A DNA stretch of 64,000 nt from Ancylobacter tetraedralis (GCF_014195655.1 NZ_JACICD010000005.1:1-64000), one strand, 5' to 3'; shown: positions 27,521-37,210, numbered from the stretch's first letter. The notes: a model not told the origin generated them from the letters alone. A program made the numbers and translations.

Positions 27521-28711
27521 ATGCATTACGCATCCATCACGGACAGGCTCGCCAGCCTCGGCTCCGAGAAATGGGCCGTTCACATGGAGGCCCGCCGCCG
27601 CCGGGAACTCGGCGAGCCGATCATCGAGCTGACCATCGGCGAGCCGGACCTGCCGCCGCACGCGGCGCTGATCACGGAAGCCATCCGCTCCATGAATGCC
27701 GGGCGCCACCGCTACTCCAACGGGCGCGGCGAACAGACGGTGATCGACGCGCTGGTGCGCAAATATGCGCGCCGCCGTCCCGGCGTGACCGGCGACAACG
27801 TGCTGTGCTTTCCCGGCACGCAGACCGCGCTCTTCGCCGTCATGCTCGGCCTTGTCGAGACCGGCGACGCCGTGCTGGTCGGCGATCCGCTCTACGCCAC
27901 CTATGAAGGCGTGATCCGCGCCACCGGCGCCGATTATGTCACCGTGCCGCTACGCCCGGAACACGGCTTCCACCTGCAGGCGGCCGATCTGGAACGGGCA
28001 ATCACGCCACAATGCCGCGTGCTGCTGCTCAACACGCCGCACAACCCGACCGGGGCCGTGCTGACGGCGCAGGAGATCGCCGCCATCGGCGAGGTCTGCC
28101 GCCGGCACGACCTGTGGATCGTCAGCGACGAGGTCTATGAGGAACTGATCTTCGACGGCGCCTTCGCCTCGCCCTTCGACGATCCCGCGCTGGCCGAACG
28201 CACCATCGTGTGCTCGTCCATCTCCAAGTCGCATGCCGCCCCCGGCTTTCGCAGCGGCTGGGCCATCGGCCCGGCGGAATTCGCCAGCCGCCTGCTCGCG
28301 GTGTCCGAGACGATGCTGTTCGGTGGCCAGCCCTTCATCGCCGACATGACCGCCTATGCGCTCGACACTTCGCTCGACACTTCGGCGCAGATGCGCAGCG
28401 CCTACAAGCGGCGCGCCGACCTGATCACCGCCAGCCTCGCCGGCGCGCCGGGGCTGGAGCCCATGCCGCCGGAAGCGGGGATGTTCATCCTGGTGGATGT
28501 GAGCGGCACCGGCATGAGCGGGGAGGCCTTCGCCTGGACCCTGCTCAATGAGGAGCAGGTCGCCGTCATGCCCGGCCACGCCTTCGGCGCCGGGGCCGGC
28601 AATTTCGTGCGCATCAGCCTCACCGTGCCGGACGACAAGATCGAGGAAGCGTGCCGCCGCATGGTCGCCGTGGCGGCGCGCAGCCGGCTTCGCGAGGCCA
28701 AAAGAGCCTGA
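27521..28711 (+). CDS. Class I/II pyridoxal-phosphate aminotransferase
   Basis: A 396-residue fold-type I aminotransferase. The PLP lysine is in SSISKSHAAPGFRSGW (about residue 237), the cofactor-binding NTPHNPTGAV and the SDEVYEEL motif are intact, and the carboxylate-binding Arg lies near the end. It follows the BetI-like regulator directly with GGGGAG as ribosome site. The amino donor and acceptor are unknown; aspartate/aromatic or alanine-type are typical of the group. Confidence 0.92.
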   Translation: MHYASITDRLASLGSEKWAVHMEARRRRELGEPIIELTIGEPDLPPHAALITEAIRSMNAGRHRYSNGRGEQTVIDALVRKYARRRPGVTGDNVLCFPGTQTALFAVMLGLVETGDAVLVGDPLYATYEGVIRATGADYVTVPLRPEHGFHLQAADLERAITPQCRVLLLNTPHNPTGAVLTAQEIAAIGEVCRRHDLWIVSDEVYEELIFDGAFASPFDDPALAERTIVCSSISKSHAAPGFRSGWAIGPAEFASRLLAVSETMLFGGQPFIADMTAYALDTSLDTSAQMRSAYKRRADLITASLAGAPGLEPMPPEAGMFILVDVSGTGMSGEAFAWTLLNEEQVAVMPGHAFGAGAGNFVRISLTVPDDKIEEACRRMVAVAARSRLREAKRA

Positions 28712-28729
28712 GCGAACAATCCGCCGGCG

Positions 28730-28765
28730 GCGAGGGATGCCGATCGCGGGAGCGGCATCCCTCGC
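28730..28765. terminator. Strong hairpin between convergent genes
   Basis: GCGAGGGATGCCG pairs perfectly with CGGCATCCCTCGC (13 bp, 10-base loop). It starts 18 bases past the aminotransferase stop and ends 30 bases from the convergent TetR stop, so it can serve both. Confidence 0.7.
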
Positions 28766-28795
28766 CTCAGCTATCTTCGCCTCAGCCATCCTGCC

Positions 28796-29443
28796 TCAAC
28801 CATGCGCACCGAGGCGCAGGCCCTTCACCCAGTTGCGGCACAGCTGCACACCCTCCTCCGGCCGGAAGGAAGAGGGGTTCAGGCACCAGGCGAGCCACAG
28901 CCCGTCGAGCAGCGCGGTGAAGGCGATGGCGGCGAGGCGCACATTGCCGATGGCGAACTCCTCGCTGGCGGCGAGGTCGCCGAGCAGGCGCTCGACCGCC
29001 GCGACATAATCCGAATACTCGCCCTGCTGGGAGGCGCTCATGCGCGGCGAGTGCAGCACCAGCCCCCAGAACACCACCCACACGCCCAGCACGTCGCGGT
29101 CGAACAGCACGGGCGAGAACGACGCCTCGATGAAGGCATCGAGCCGCTTCTGCGGGGTGGGCTCGGCCGCCGCCACGGCGTCCATCAGCGCCTGCAGCAA
29201 GCTCCCCGACATGATGTCGAAGGCATAGGCGACCAGTTCGCTGATCTCGCCGAAATGATGCGTGACCAGTCCCTGCGTCACGCCCGCCTCGGCGGCGATC
29301 TGGCGGACCGAAACGCCCGCATTGCCGTGCTTGAGGATGCAGCGCAGCGCCGCCTCGCCCAGCTGGCGGCGCCGATCCTCCGGCGCCTGCCGGCGGAAAC
29401 GCGCCCGCTCCTTCCTCTCGCCACCTGCGTTCACGCCCGCCAT
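28796..29443 (-). CDS. TetR-family regulator divergent from the TMADH-like gene
   Basis: A TetR regulator of about 215 residues from ATG 29443; ATG at 29458 or 29527 would give 220 or 243 residues, but the extra sequence looks non-conserved. The helix-turn-helix 'VSVRQIAAEAGVTQGLVTHHF' and BetI-type C-terminal domain are clear. It faces the 29662-38767 gene run across an AT-rich gap with inverted ATTATAAG half-sites, so it probably controls that run. Confidence 0.85.
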   Translation of the reverse strand: MAGVNAGGERKERARFRRQAPEDRRRQLGEAALRCILKHGNAGVSVRQIAAEAGVTQGLVTHHFGEISELVAYAFDIMSGSLLQALMDAVAAAEPTPQKRLDAFIEASFSPVLFDRDVLGVWVVFWGLVLHSPRMSASQQGEYSDYVAAVERLLGDLAASEEFAIGNVRLAAIAFTALLDGLWLAWCLNPSSFRPEEGVQLCRNWVKGLRLGAHG

Positions 29444-29536
29444 GCCTCGCCGCCTCATGCCATTGACGGCCACTCTGGCCCGGCAGCACGAGGCGCGCAA
29501 GAGGGACGCAAGCAGACCAGTATCCATAAGTCATTG

Positions 29537-29577
29537 ATTATAAGTGATCTTTCTTTGTTGTTATACGATCTTATAAT
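29537..29577. promoter_or_regulatory. Inverted ATTATAAG half-sites in the divergent promoter
   Basis: ATTATAAG (29537-29544) and CTTATAAT (29570-29577) are exact reverse complements 25 bases apart in the only strongly AT-rich DNA nearby. They could be operator half-sites for the divergent TetR regulator or simply promoter elements. Confidence 0.45.
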
Positions 29578-29661
29578 TTCTCTTGCGCGCGCCATGCCGC
29601 CATGCCTATCCTTTCAACCAATGACCCGCCCTCGATGGCGGGCGGGGAACGGGGTTGAGCC

Positions 29662-31764
29662 ATGGCGCGGGATTCTCGCTACGACGTGCTGTTTGAACCG
29701 GTGCGCATCGGCCCGGTGACGGCGCCGAACCGCTTCTACCAGGTGCCCCACGCGAGCGGCATGACCAACGCGCTGCCGCGCGTGCGTGCCGCCTTCCGCG
29801 AGACCAAGGCCGAGGGCGGCTGGGGCGTGGTGTGCACCGGCGCCTGCTCGATCGACGAGAGTTCCGACGACGCGCCGCTGCCTTTCGCCACGCTGTGGGA
29901 CCGCAACGACATCCATGCCCACGCGCTGACCACCGAGGCCGCGCACCGCCACGGCGCGCTGGCCGGCGTCGAGCTCTGGCACGGCGGCGCCTCGGTGATG
30001 AACCGTTCCAGCCGCCTGCCGCCGCTCTCGCCCTCCGGCATTCCCTGGATGGCGACGCATGTCGGCTTCATGGGCAACCTGCGCCCCAGGACCATGGACA
30101 GGGCCGACATTCGCGAGGTGCTGCGCTGGCAGGCCGAGGGCGCGCGCAAGGCCCGCACCGCCGGCTTCGACATCGTCTATGTTTATGCCGGCATGGGCTA
30201 TCTCGGTTACGAGTTCCTGCTGCCGGAATACAACCACCGCACGGATGAATATGGCGGCCCGATCGAAAACCGGGTGCGCTTCGTGCGCGAGATGCTCGAC
30301 GTCACGCGCGACGCTGTCGGTAAGGATTGCGGCGTGGCGCTGCGCGTCAGCCTGGAGGAATTGCGCGGCCGGCCGGGCCGGCACCACCCCTCCGAGGCGC
30401 ATGAGCTTGTGGCGCAGCTATCCGACCATGCCGACCTGTTCGACGTGAAGATGGATTCGAGCCCCACCGACTGCTCGCCCTCGCGTTTTTCCGGCGAAGG
30501 CAGCCACGAGCCGGTGATCGACTTCGTGAAGACGCTGACCGACAAGCCGGTGGTGGGCGTCGGACGCTTCACCTCGCCGGACATGATGGTGTCGCAGATC
30601 CGCCGCGGCGTGCTCGATTTCATCGGCGGCGCGCGCCCCTCGATCGCCGACCCGTTCCTGCCGAACAAGATCCGGGAAGGCCGGATCGAGGAGATCCGCG
30701 AATGCATCGGCTGCAACATCTGCATCTCCAGCTGGCATGACGGCGTGCCCGTGCGCTGCACGCAGAACCCGACCGCCGGCGAGGAATGGCGCCGCGGCTG
30801 GCACCCCGAGCGTGTCGCGCCCGCCACGCGGCCGGGCAAGGTGCTGGTGGTGGGCGGCGGCCCGGCGGGGTTGGAATGCGCGCTCACCAGCGCGCGCCAG
30901 GGCCATGAGGTGACGATCGTCGACGCCGGCACCAGCTGGGGCGGCCGGCTCACCTTCGAGAAGACGCTGCCGGGCCTCGCCGCCTGGAACCGTGTCGCCG
31001 ACTATCGGCTCGGACGGCTCAATGACATGCCCAATGTCTCGCTCTATCTCGATAGCCGGCTCGGCGTCGACGACATCATCGAATTCGCGCCCGACCACCT
31101 CGTTCTCGCCACCGGCGCGCGCTGGACCCGCTCGCTCTATTCCTCGATGGAGATTCCGGTCGGGAAACTGGAGCATGAAAATGTCTTCACGCCCGACGAC
31201 ATCGCCGCCGGCCGGCTGCCGGAAGGGCCGACGCTCGTGTTCGACTTCGACAATTACTATTATGGCGGGGTGCTGACCGAGCATCTGGCCAGCCGGGGTA
31301 TCGAAGTCGCCTATGTTACCCCCGCCGGGCAGGCCTCGGCCTGGACCATCATGACCAACGAACTGCCGCTGGTGCACCGGGCGCTGGCCCGTCGCAACGT
31401 CCCCGTGACGACGCTGCACCGGCTGAAGGACTTTGACGGCGACACCGCGACGCTGGCGCATCTGTTCACCGGCGAGGAGACGAAGGTGGCCTGCCGCGCG
31501 GTGCTGATCGTCGGCCTGCGTGCGCCGCGCACGGAGCTGGAGGAGGCGATCGCGGCACGGCGCGGCGAGATCGATGCCGCCGGCATCCGCAGTCTGGTCA
31601 CCATCGGCGACGCGCTGGCGCCCGGTGCCATCGCCCATGCGGTGCATAGCGGCCATCTGGCCGCGCGCGAACTCGGCCGGAGCGGCAGCCGCGCCCATTA
31701 TCTGCGCGACACGCCGATCACCGACCGCGAACCGGCATTCGATCGGGCGGAAGCCGCCGAATAG
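29662..31764 (+). CDS. Trimethylamine-dehydrogenase-like flavin/4Fe-4S oxidoreductase
   Basis: A 700-residue protein with three parts: FMN-binding TIM barrel (1-340), 4Fe-4S site CIGCNICISSW..VRC (Cys348, 351, 354, 366), and NAD/ADP-binding folds with VVGGGPAG at 396-403. The order and long motifs (NRFYQVPH, TQNPTAGEEWRRGWHPE) match the trimethylamine/dimethylamine dehydrogenase family and its DgcA-type demethylase relatives. The residue expected to be the flavin-linked cysteine is Ala31, and the catalytic-histidine position is Met178, so it is not a true TMA dehydrogenase. An oxidative demethylase or enoate reductase-type activity on another N-methyl compound is my inference. First gene of the plus-strand run with an MFS transporter 10 bases downstream. 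Confidence 0.86.
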   Translation: MARDSRYDVLFEPVRIGPVTAPNRFYQVPHASGMTNALPRVRAAFRETKAEGGWGVVCTGACSIDESSDDAPLPFATLWDRNDIHAHALTTEAAHRHGALAGVELWHGGASVMNRSSRLPPLSPSGIPWMATHVGFMGNLRPRTMDRADIREVLRWQAEGARKARTAGFDIVYVYAGMGYLGYEFLLPEYNHRTDEYGGPIENRVRFVREMLDVTRDAVGKDCGVALRVSLEELRGRPGRHHPSEAHELVAQLSDHADLFDVKMDSSPTDCSPSRFSGEGSHEPVIDFVKTLTDKPVVGVGRFTSPDMMVSQIRRGVLDFIGGARPSIADPFLPNKIREGRIEEIRECIGCNICISSWHDGVPVRCTQNPTAGEEWRRGWHPERVAPATRPGKVLVVGGGPAGLECALTSARQGHEVTIVDAGTSWGGRLTFEKTLPGLAAWNRVADYRLGRLNDMPNVSLYLDSRLGVDDIIEFAPDHLVLATGARWTRSLYSSMEIPVGKLEHENVFTPDDIAAGRLPEGPTLVFDFDNYYYGGVLTEHLASRGIEVAYVTPAGQASAWTIMTNELPLVHRALARRNVPVTTLHRLKDFDGDTATLAHLFTGEETKVACRAVLIVGLRAPRTELEEAIAARRGEIDAAGIRSLVTIGDALAPGAIAHAVHSGHLAARELGRSGSRAHYLRDTPITDREPAFDRAEAAE

Positions 31765-31774
31765 GGGGAGTGCC

Positions 31775-33076
31775 ATGACCGTAGCTCCCGCCGCCACGCC
31801 GCCGCCCCCTCCGCCTGCCGGTCCTCCCTCCGGCATGTCGCGCTTCTCCATCGCCTCGCCACTGGCCGGCGGCGCGTTTCACGCCATGGGCTCGGGCCTC
31901 TTCCACACTATATTGCCTCTTCGGCTGGTGGCGTACGGCCATGGCGCGGATGCGGTCGGCCTTGTGGTCGGCGCGGAAGGCGCGGGCTTCCTGCTGGGAT
32001 GCATCGGCTCGGTCCGGCTGATCCGCTCAGTCGGCGAAGTCCGTGCCTATGCCGCGCTGTCGGCGAGTTCGGCCGTGCTCATCCTCTCGCTGGGCACGCA
32101 GCCCCCGCTCCTCGCCTTCATGGCGATACAGGCGGTAGTCGGCTTCTCCAATGCCGGCCAGTCGGTGGTCATCGAGAGCTGGATGAATGCCATGGTGCCG
32201 AACCGCAGCCGCGGCCGGATGCTCACGCTCTATGTGGTGCTGCTCGGGCTGTTCTACGGGCTCGGCCAGTTGCTGGCGACCGACATCGATCCGGCCGGGC
32301 TGCCGCTGCTCATGCTGACGGCGGCGTTCTACCTCGCGGCCATCGTGCCGGTGACGGCGATCTGGGTCGGCGAGCCGCAGTTGCACGTGCCAATGGGCAT
32401 CCGGCTGTTCCACACCTTCAGGGTCTCGCCCATCGGCGCGCTGGCCTGCCTGATCACCGGCCTGATCTCCTCCACCTTCTCCTCCATCGGCCCGCTTTAC
32501 GGGCTGGACATGAATTTCCCGCAGAAGACCATCGTGCTCCTGATGGCCGCCACCCAGCTCGGTGCGCTGTTCCTGCAATTCCCGCTCGGCTACCTCTCCG
32601 ACCGCACCGATCGCGGCGTGATGATGCTGTGGCTGGCCATCGCGCTGGCGCTGCTGTGCGCGAGCTTCCTGCTGGTGGACGGAACCACGCCGATCTGGGT
32701 GTTCCTCATTCTGTTTTCGGTTTTCGGCGGCATTTCCGAGATCTTCTATCCGCTCGGCGTCGCCCATGCCAACGACGCCGCCGAGCCCGGCGAATTCGTG
32801 CCGCTCTCGTCGAACCTGCTGCTCATCTGGGCCTTTGGCGGCATGGTCGGGCCGGCCGTGGTGACGATGGGGATGCCGGCTTTCGGCTCGGCGATCTTCT
32901 TCGTCTACGCGCTCGCCATCGCCGTCCTGTTCGCCGCCCTCACCGCCTGGCTGCGCTATGGCCGGCCGCCGGCGAAAGCGCGCGAGCAGTTCGTGGCGTA
33001 TCCGCAAACATCGCCGATTGTCTACGAATGGGGCCCCCACGACCCGCCGGACGAGACCGGCAACGGCCGGACGTGA
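31775..33076 (+). CDS. MFS transporter
   Basis: A 433-residue transporter with about 12 membrane helices. The start at 31775 follows AGGGGGAG and gives a Pro-rich cytoplasmic N-terminus. The inter-repeat 'PLGYLSDRTDRGVMM' is the MFS signature loop. It is 10 bases downstream of the TMADH-like gene, so it probably moves that enzyme's substrate or product. YcaD-type family membership is likely. Confidence 0.88.
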   Translation: MTVAPAATPPPPPPAGPPSGMSRFSIASPLAGGAFHAMGSGLFHTILPLRLVAYGHGADAVGLVVGAEGAGFLLGCIGSVRLIRSVGEVRAYAALSASSAVLILSLGTQPPLLAFMAIQAVVGFSNAGQSVVIESWMNAMVPNRSRGRMLTLYVVLLGLFYGLGQLLATDIDPAGLPLLMLTAAFYLAAIVPVTAIWVGEPQLHVPMGIRLFHTFRVSPIGALACLITGLISSTFSSIGPLYGLDMNFPQKTIVLLMAATQLGALFLQFPLGYLSDRTDRGVMMLWLAIALALLCASFLLVDGTTPIWVFLILFSVFGGISEIFYPLGVAHANDAAEPGEFVPLSSNLLLIWAFGGMVGPAVVTMGMPAFGSAIFFVYALAIAVLFAALTAWLRYGRPPAKAREQFVAYPQTSPIVYEWGPHDPPDETGNGRT

Positions 33077-33255
33077 CGCCCCGCATTGCCTGCCGTGCCG
33101 CATAACGCGCCCATCGCGTGACGTGCCTTCCGCGTGACCTGTATCCCGCGCAAGAGCCCCCGGTGGGCGGTGCGGCGGGCTGCGGATTTCCTGTCCACCG
33201 ACACGCTGCGCCCCGGAAAAGGGCCAGCCTCGTCCCGCCGTGGAGGTCCTGGTCC

Positions 33256-34200
33256 ATGCCTGGCTTCATCCTTCGCCGAACCGCAATCGCGCTCGCCATC
33301 CTGCTCCTGGTGGCGCTGCTGCTCTTCGCGATGATGCACATGATTCCGGGCGACCCCACCGTGGTGGCGCTCGGCCCGCGCTCCACGCCGGAAATGCGCG
33401 AGGCCTTCCGCGCCATGATGGGGCTCGACCGGCCGGTGCTGGATCAGCTCGGCCTGCTGCTCGTGCGCCTCGCGCAGGGCGACCTGGGACTGGACGTGTG
33501 GAGCCGCCGCCCGGTGCTGACCATGGTGCTGGAAGTGCTGCCCTACACAGTGGCGCTGGCACTGGCGAGCTTCGTCTGGGCGCTGGCGCTCGGCCTCGTG
33601 CTCGGCTGCGTCGCCGTGGTGCATCACGGCAAATGGGGTGACTGGCTGATCGGCGCCGTCTCGGTCTCCTTCGTCGCCGTGCCCTCCTTCGTCGTCGCGC
33701 TCTATTCGCTCTTGATCTTCGCGGTCTGGCTCAACTGGCTGCCGGCCATCGGGGCCGGCGAGCCGGGAGATATCGGCGCCCAGCTGCGCGCGCTGATCCT
33801 GCCCTCCTTCGCCGTCGGGCTCGGCTGGGTCGGGTATATCTCGCGGCTGGTGCGGGCCGCCATGATCGAGGCGATGAGCGAGGATTACGTGCGCACGCTG
33901 CGCGCCTATGGCGTGGGCGAAGGCCGCATCATCTATCGCTATGCGCTGAAGCAGGCCCTGCTCGCCATCCTCTCCGTGATCGCCATCGGCTTCGGCAGCC
34001 TGCTCACCGGATCGATCTTCGCCGAAATCGTGTTCACCCGCCCCGGCCTCGGCAAGATGACCTATGACGCGGTGATCTCGCGCAACTTCCCCCTCGTCAT
34101 GGGCACCGTGCTGGTGACCTCGGCGCTCTACGTCACCTGCATGATCCTCGCCGATGTCGTCAGCGCCTGGCTCGACCCGCGCGTGCGGAGCGCGATCTGA
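33256..34200 (+). CDS. Peptide/opine ABC transporter permease 1 (DppB-type)
   Basis: A 314-residue permease. N-terminal helix, 'MMHMIPGDPTVVALG' and the ATPase-docking loop 'EDYVRTLRAYGVGEGRIIYRYALK' are hallmarks of the DppB/OppB family. The start at 33256 follows TGGAGG. It opens a tight run of permease-permease-ATPase-ATPase-binding protein, 179 bases after the MFS gene. Confidence 0.9.
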   Translation: MPGFILRRTAIALAILLLVALLLFAMMHMIPGDPTVVALGPRSTPEMREAFRAMMGLDRPVLDQLGLLLVRLAQGDLGLDVWSRRPVLTMVLEVLPYTVALALASFVWALALGLVLGCVAVVHHGKWGDWLIGAVSVSFVAVPSFVVALYSLLIFAVWLNWLPAIGAGEPGDIGAQLRALILPSFAVGLGWVGYISRLVRAAMIEAMSEDYVRTLRAYGVGEGRIIYRYALKQALLAILSVIAIGFGSLLTGSIFAEIVFTRPGLGKMTYDAVISRNFPLVMGTVLVTSALYVTCMILADVVSAWLDPRVRSAI

Positions 34201-34202
34201 CC

Positions 34203-35126
34203 ATGGCGATGCTGACCGACACGGCGACGCCGGACACCCCGACCGAGGCCGCCGGCTCGCACGAGCCGCGCGCTCTCGCGCGGTTCGCCACAACCCTTGC
34301 ACACATCCTGTCGACGCCGCTCGGCGCCATCGGCCTCCTTCTCGCGATGCTGATCGTGCTCACCGCGCTGCTGGCGCCGTTGATCGCGCCCTATGACCCC
34401 ACCGCGATCAACGTGAAGGATCGCCTGGCCGATCCCTCGCTCACCCATCTGCTCGGCACCGATCAGCTGGGCCGCGACCTGTTCTCGCGGGTCATTCTCG
34501 GCACGCGCACGGCGATGACGGTGGCGCTCACCGCGCTGGCCACCGCGCTGGCACTGGCGCTGCCGCTCGGGCTCGTCGCCGGCTATGGCCCGCGCTGGCT
34601 GGACGGGCCGATGGTGCTCCTGTTCGACAGCATCAGCTCGCTGCCGATGATCATGCTGGGCCTTGCCGTGGTGGTGCTGATCGGGCCGGGCGTGCCGACC
34701 GTCATCCTGGTGATCGTGCTCTACTCGGTGCCGTCCTATGCCCGTCTGGTGCGCACGCAGACGCTCAGCCTCAAGTCGCGCGATTTCATCAAGGCGGAGC
34801 AGGCGATGGATGCCGGCACGGCGCGCATCCTGTTCCGCCACCTGCTGCCGAACGTCATCGGCCCGCTGCTGATCCTCGCCTGCCTCGACATTTCCACCGT
34901 CATCACGCTGGAGGCGGGCCTCTCCTTCCTCGGTCTCGGGGTGAAGCCGCAGATCCCGAGCTGGGGCAACATCCTCAGCGACGGTTTCGCGGTGATCCGC
35001 AAGAGCGCCGTGCCTGTCGTGGCGGGAGGCGTGCCGCTGGTCCTCGCCACGCTCGGCTTCACCTTCTTCGGCGAGGCGCTGCGCGATGCGCTCGACCCCA
35101 GGCTCGCACGGGAGCGCCGCCCATGA
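34203..35126 (+). CDS. Peptide/opine ABC transporter permease 2 (DppC-type)
   Basis: A 307-residue permease. It shows 'LLGTDQLGRDLFSRVILGTR' typical of DppC/OppC, the docking loop 'SRDFIKAEQAMDAGTARIL' and 'GLSFLGLGVKPQIPSWG'. It starts two bases after permease 1 and overlaps the first ATPase gene by ATGA. Confidence 0.92.
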   Translation: MAMLTDTATPDTPTEAAGSHEPRALARFATTLAHILSTPLGAIGLLLAMLIVLTALLAPLIAPYDPTAINVKDRLADPSLTHLLGTDQLGRDLFSRVILGTRTAMTVALTALATALALALPLGLVAGYGPRWLDGPMVLLFDSISSLPMIMLGLAVVVLIGPGVPTVILVIVLYSVPSYARLVRTQTLSLKSRDFIKAEQAMDAGTARILFRHLLPNVIGPLLILACLDISTVITLEAGLSFLGLGVKPQIPSWGNILSDGFAVIRKSAVPVVAGGVPLVLATLGFTFFGEALRDALDPRLARERRP

Positions 35127-36157
35127 AACCGCCATCGCTTGAACCGCCCTCCGCCGAGCCTCCCTTGCCTGCGCCGGTGCTCGACATGCGCCATGTTTCG
35201 GTGTCCTACGGCGCCCATGTTCCCGCCGTTCTCGGCGTCGACCTCACGATCCGCCCGCGCGAGATCGTCGGCATCATCGGCGAGAGCGGCTCGGGCAAGT
35301 CCACGCTCGCCCATTCCGTGCTCGGCCTGCTGCCGAAGACCGCCCGGATGAGCGGCACGCGGTTCAACCTCGCCGGCACCGACATTCTCAAAGCCGACCG
35401 CACGGCGCTCGCCGCCCTGCGCGGTCCCGCGGCGGCGATGATCTTCCAGAACCCGATGACCGCCTTCAGTCCCATTCACACGCTGGGGCGCCAGCTCACC
35501 GATCTGCTCTGGCGCGATCGCGACCCGTCCGGCGCGCAGAAGCGGGCGCGCATCGTGGCCGCGCTGGCGGAGGTCGGCATTCCCGATCCGGTCGGGCGGC
35601 TGGATGCCTTTCCCTTCCAGCTCTCGGGCGGCATGCTGCAGCGCGTGGCGATCGCCGCCGCCCTCTTGATGCAGCCGGCGCTGCTGATCGCCGACGAGCC
35701 GACCACCGCGCTCGACGTGACCATGGAAGCGCAGATCCTCCATCTCATGCGCTCCCTGCGCGAACGGGCCGGCGTGTCGATCCTGATCATCTCGCATCAC
35801 CTCGGTGTCATCGCCGAGATCTGCGACCGCGTCGCGGTGATGTATGCCGGGCGGATCGTGGAAGAGGGAACCGTGGAAGCGATCTTCCGCGCTCCCCGCC
35901 ATCCCTATACGCAGGCCCTGTTCGCCTGCGAGCCCGCGCTGGTACCCACCGGCATGCGCCGCCTCCCGGTCATTGCCGGCGAGGTACCCCGCCCCGGCGC
36001 CAGCCTCTGCGACTTCGCCTCGCGCTGCGCCGTCAAGGCCGCGCGCTGCGTTGAACAGGCGCCACCCTGGACACGCTCCGGCGAGTTCCCGGGGCATCAT
36101 GTCCGCTGCCACGGGAGCGCGCTGTCGGGGAGCCCACCTTCGGGGCGCACGCCATGA
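35123..36157 (+). CDS. Peptide/opine ABC transporter ATPase 1 (DppD-type)
   Basis: A 344-residue ATPase with Walker A GESGSGKS (about 54), signature LSGGMLQRV, Walker B LLIADEPTTALD and the C-terminal PHPYTQALFACEP plus a Cys-containing tail found in DppD/OppD proteins. A Pro-rich N-terminal extension of about 18 residues precedes the domain. ATGA overlaps couple it to both neighbours. Confidence 0.92.
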   Translation: MKPPSLEPPSAEPPLPAPVLDMRHVSVSYGAHVPAVLGVDLTIRPREIVGIIGESGSGKSTLAHSVLGLLPKTARMSGTRFNLAGTDILKADRTALAALRGPAAAMIFQNPMTAFSPIHTLGRQLTDLLWRDRDPSGAQKRARIVAALAEVGIPDPVGRLDAFPFQLSGGMLQRVAIAAALLMQPALLIADEPTTALDVTMEAQILHLMRSLRERAGVSILIISHHLGVIAEICDRVAVMYAGRIVEEGTVEAIFRAPRHPYTQALFACEPALVPTGMRRLPVIAGEVPRPGASLCDFASRCAVKAARCVEQAPPWTRSGEFPGHHVRCHGSALSGSPPSGRTP

Positions 36158-37167
36158 GGGAGCAGCCACCCCTCATCGAGGCCGACAGGCTCTCGGTCGA
36201 CGTGCCGGGGCGCGGGCTGCCGTTCCTGCGCCGCGCGCCGCTGTCGATCCTCGCCGAGGTCTCGCTCACCGTCCGCCCCGGCGAGATTGTCTGCCTGATC
36301 GGCGAGAGCGGCTCGGGCAAGACCACGTTCGGCCGTGCGCTGCTCGGCCTCGTCCGGCCCTCTTCCGGCCGAATCGAGGTCGACGGCGTGCCCTTGCCGG
36401 ATTTCTCCGCCCGCAGCTTCCGGGCGCTGCGCCGGCAGGCGGCCCTGCTGTTTCAGGATCCGGTGAGTTCGTTCAACCCGCGCCAGCGCATCGGCGCGAT
36501 GATGGCGGAGCCTCGCGCCATCGCCGGGGTGGGCTCCACGCGGCTGGCCGATATCGTCGCGCTGGCCGGGCAGGTCGGGCTATCCGAGCGCTTCCTCGCA
36601 CGCTTCCCCCATGCGCTGAGCGGCGGGCAGGCGCGGCGCGCGGCGGTGGCGCGGGCGCTCTCGGTGACACCGAGGCTGATCGTCGCCGACGAGCCGACCG
36701 CCGGGCTGGACGTCTCGGTGCAGGGCGGGGTGCTCAACCTGTTCCTCGACATACGCGAGCAGCACGACACCGCGTTCCTGCTCATCACCCACAACCTCTC
36801 GGTGGTGCGCCACATCGCCGACCGCATCGTCATTCTCTATCTCGGCCGGGTGGTGGAAAGCGGGCGCGCGGACGATGTGCTGCGCGCGCCCCGGCATCCC
36901 TACACGCGCGCGCTGCTCGATTCCGAGCCGGTGCCGGACCCGACCCGGCGGCGGGCCGAGCCGCCGGTGATCGGCGAGGTCCCCAGCATCGCCCGGCGCC
37001 CGGCCGGCTGCGAGTTCCACACACGCTGCCCTCGCGCCCAGCCCAGATGCAGGAGCGAGGCGCCGGTTCTGGCCGACGAGGCGGGCGGGCGCCAGGTGGC
37101 ATGTCACTTTCCGCTACCCGGGGCGGTCAGCATCCCCGCACCGGGCCGGCGGATGGCCAAGTCCTGA
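36154..37167 (+). CDS. Peptide/opine ABC transporter ATPase 2 (DppF-type)
   Basis: A 337-residue ATPase with Walker A GESGSGKT (about 51), signature LSGGQARRA and Walker B LIVADEPTAGLD. The C-terminal 'PHPYTRALLDSEP' and paired cysteines (HTRCPRAQPRCRSEAP) are typical. The QARRA variant of the signature (usually QxQRV) is a small deviation. Starts inside the end of ATPase 1. Confidence 0.9.
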   Translation: MREQPPLIEADRLSVDVPGRGLPFLRRAPLSILAEVSLTVRPGEIVCLIGESGSGKTTFGRALLGLVRPSSGRIEVDGVPLPDFSARSFRALRRQAALLFQDPVSSFNPRQRIGAMMAEPRAIAGVGSTRLADIVALAGQVGLSERFLARFPHALSGGQARRAAVARALSVTPRLIVADEPTAGLDVSVQGGVLNLFLDIREQHDTAFLLITHNLSVVRHIADRIVILYLGRVVESGRADDVLRAPRHPYTRALLDSEPVPDPTRRRAEPPVIGEVPSIARRPAGCEFHTRCPRAQPRCRSEAPVLADEAGGRQVACHFPLPGAVSIPAPGRRMAKS

Positions 37168-37210
37168 CAGTGCCGACACAACGCGTCAAAAACACAGAGG
37201 GAAGACCAGC

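Noticed and set aside
26678-28711. A single long frame joining the region before the TetR gene to the aminotransferase
   Set aside because: Only the aminotransferase part is homologous; the first ~280 codons overlap the real TetR gene in another frame.
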